64,000 nt of DNA from Durusdinium trenchii (Eukaryota; Sar; Dinophyceae; Suessiales; Symbiodiniaceae), in assembly GCA_963970005.1 (NCBI GenBank), contig CAXAMN010003536.1:36944-100943 (forward strand). The letters run 5' to 3'. Every line of letters starts with the position of its first letter. Position 1 is the first letter of the stretch. Made by a program: the position numbers and the translations under genes. Positions 63,796 through 64,000 of this stretch are shown one piece after another. Below the pieces are notes generated by a model, which worked only from the letters and a program-made list of their open reading frames with translations, was not told where the DNA came from and searched no databases.

Positions 63796-64000
63796 TAGTG
63801 CAATCCAATAGTACAAACCTTCAATTTAACGCAAAACCTATCATTTTTTCTATTTTTTCGCGCTCCGAAGTCATTTCCTCAATGAAAACCATGTTAGTAG
63901 TAGTAATCGTCGTCGTAATAGTGGTAGTAGTATTGCCTTTTGCTCCTTCTTTCCTTTTCCTCTGGTTCTTCATTTTCCTTTTCCTTATTCTTTAGTACTA

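Noticed and set aside
63406-63824. Minus-strand poly-Ile/Leu frames as membrane proteins
   Set aside because: They are direct translations of an AAT/AGT trinucleotide repeat.
46440-64000. AT-rich part as an organelle genome fragment
   Set aside because: No mitochondrial or plastid gene is recognised and it holds LINE and copia sequences, which favour nuclear DNA; misassembly is still noted as a possibility.
1-64000. CRISPR arrays, rRNA operons, bacterial operons, attachment sites
   Set aside because: No regular repeat-spacer pattern, no rRNA sequence, and gene structure is eukaryotic with introns.

Overview
The window looks like nuclear DNA of a dinoflagellate, most likely Symbiodiniaceae. 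The reasons are intron-rich host exons scattered over tens of kilobases, sequences resembling the dinoflagellate spliced leader, dense degenerate retroelements, a retrotransposon that carries a cytosine-5 DNA methyltransferase (described for Symbiodinium and charophytes), and strand-biased C-rich blocks. It is not bacterial: there are no operons, rRNA, CRISPR arrays or Shine-Dalgarno-led genes. Most long reading frames are element proteins or chance frames.

Layout. 0-5 kb: exons of an unrecognised gene family, a 9-residue repeat protein and GGCTTCCCAGCC palindromic repeats. 5.2-5.8 kb: a degenerate repeat cluster and a GC-rich inverted repeat. 6.1-6.6 kb: two exons of a PPP-family protein phosphatase. 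8.4-10 kb: repeat mosaic and a hexanucleotide microsatellite. About 11.5-23.05 kb: a C-rich, multi-ORF giant retroelement ending in a GIY-YIG / CxC / reverse transcriptase protein, interpreted as an N-terminal-endonuclease Penelope-like element. It has 47-bp direct repeats at its ends and a 400-N assembly gap inside the RT. 23.3-24.8 kb: a duplicated repeat block. 24.9-26.6 kb and 35-41 kb: EF-hand exons. Between them, at 26.8-34.15 kb, sits a DIRS-type tyrosine-recombinase retrotransposon with Gag, RT, RNase H, DNA cytosine methyltransferase and recombinase domains. 41.8-46.4 kb: a NUFIP1-like zinc-finger gene.

Immediately after the NUFIP1-like gene, base composition drops to very AT-rich up to the window end, with poly-C tracts, GC-rich hairpins, a decayed LINE, a degraded ubiquitin-protease-like fragment and a 330-bp trinucleotide array. 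This AT-rich DNA is interrupted at 48.13-56.21 kb by a complete but dead Ty1/copia element on the minus strand. It has about 230-bp LTRs, a primer-binding site, Gag-PR, a methyltransferase-like insertion, integrase, RT, RNase H and a C-terminal membrane/coiled-coil tail.

How it fits together. The host layer is a possible PPP phosphatase plus EF-hand gene (PPEF-like, unproven) and a snoRNP-assembly factor. The retroelements are inserted into introns or intergenic DNA. Two of the three large retroelements carry methyltransferase or methyltransferase-like domains. Decay signatures differ: the DIRS and Penelope-like elements show CGA-to-TGA stops, as expected from methylated CpG, while the copia element shows a strand-asymmetric CpA-to-TpA pattern. 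All functional calls come from motif recognition by eye; no database search was run.
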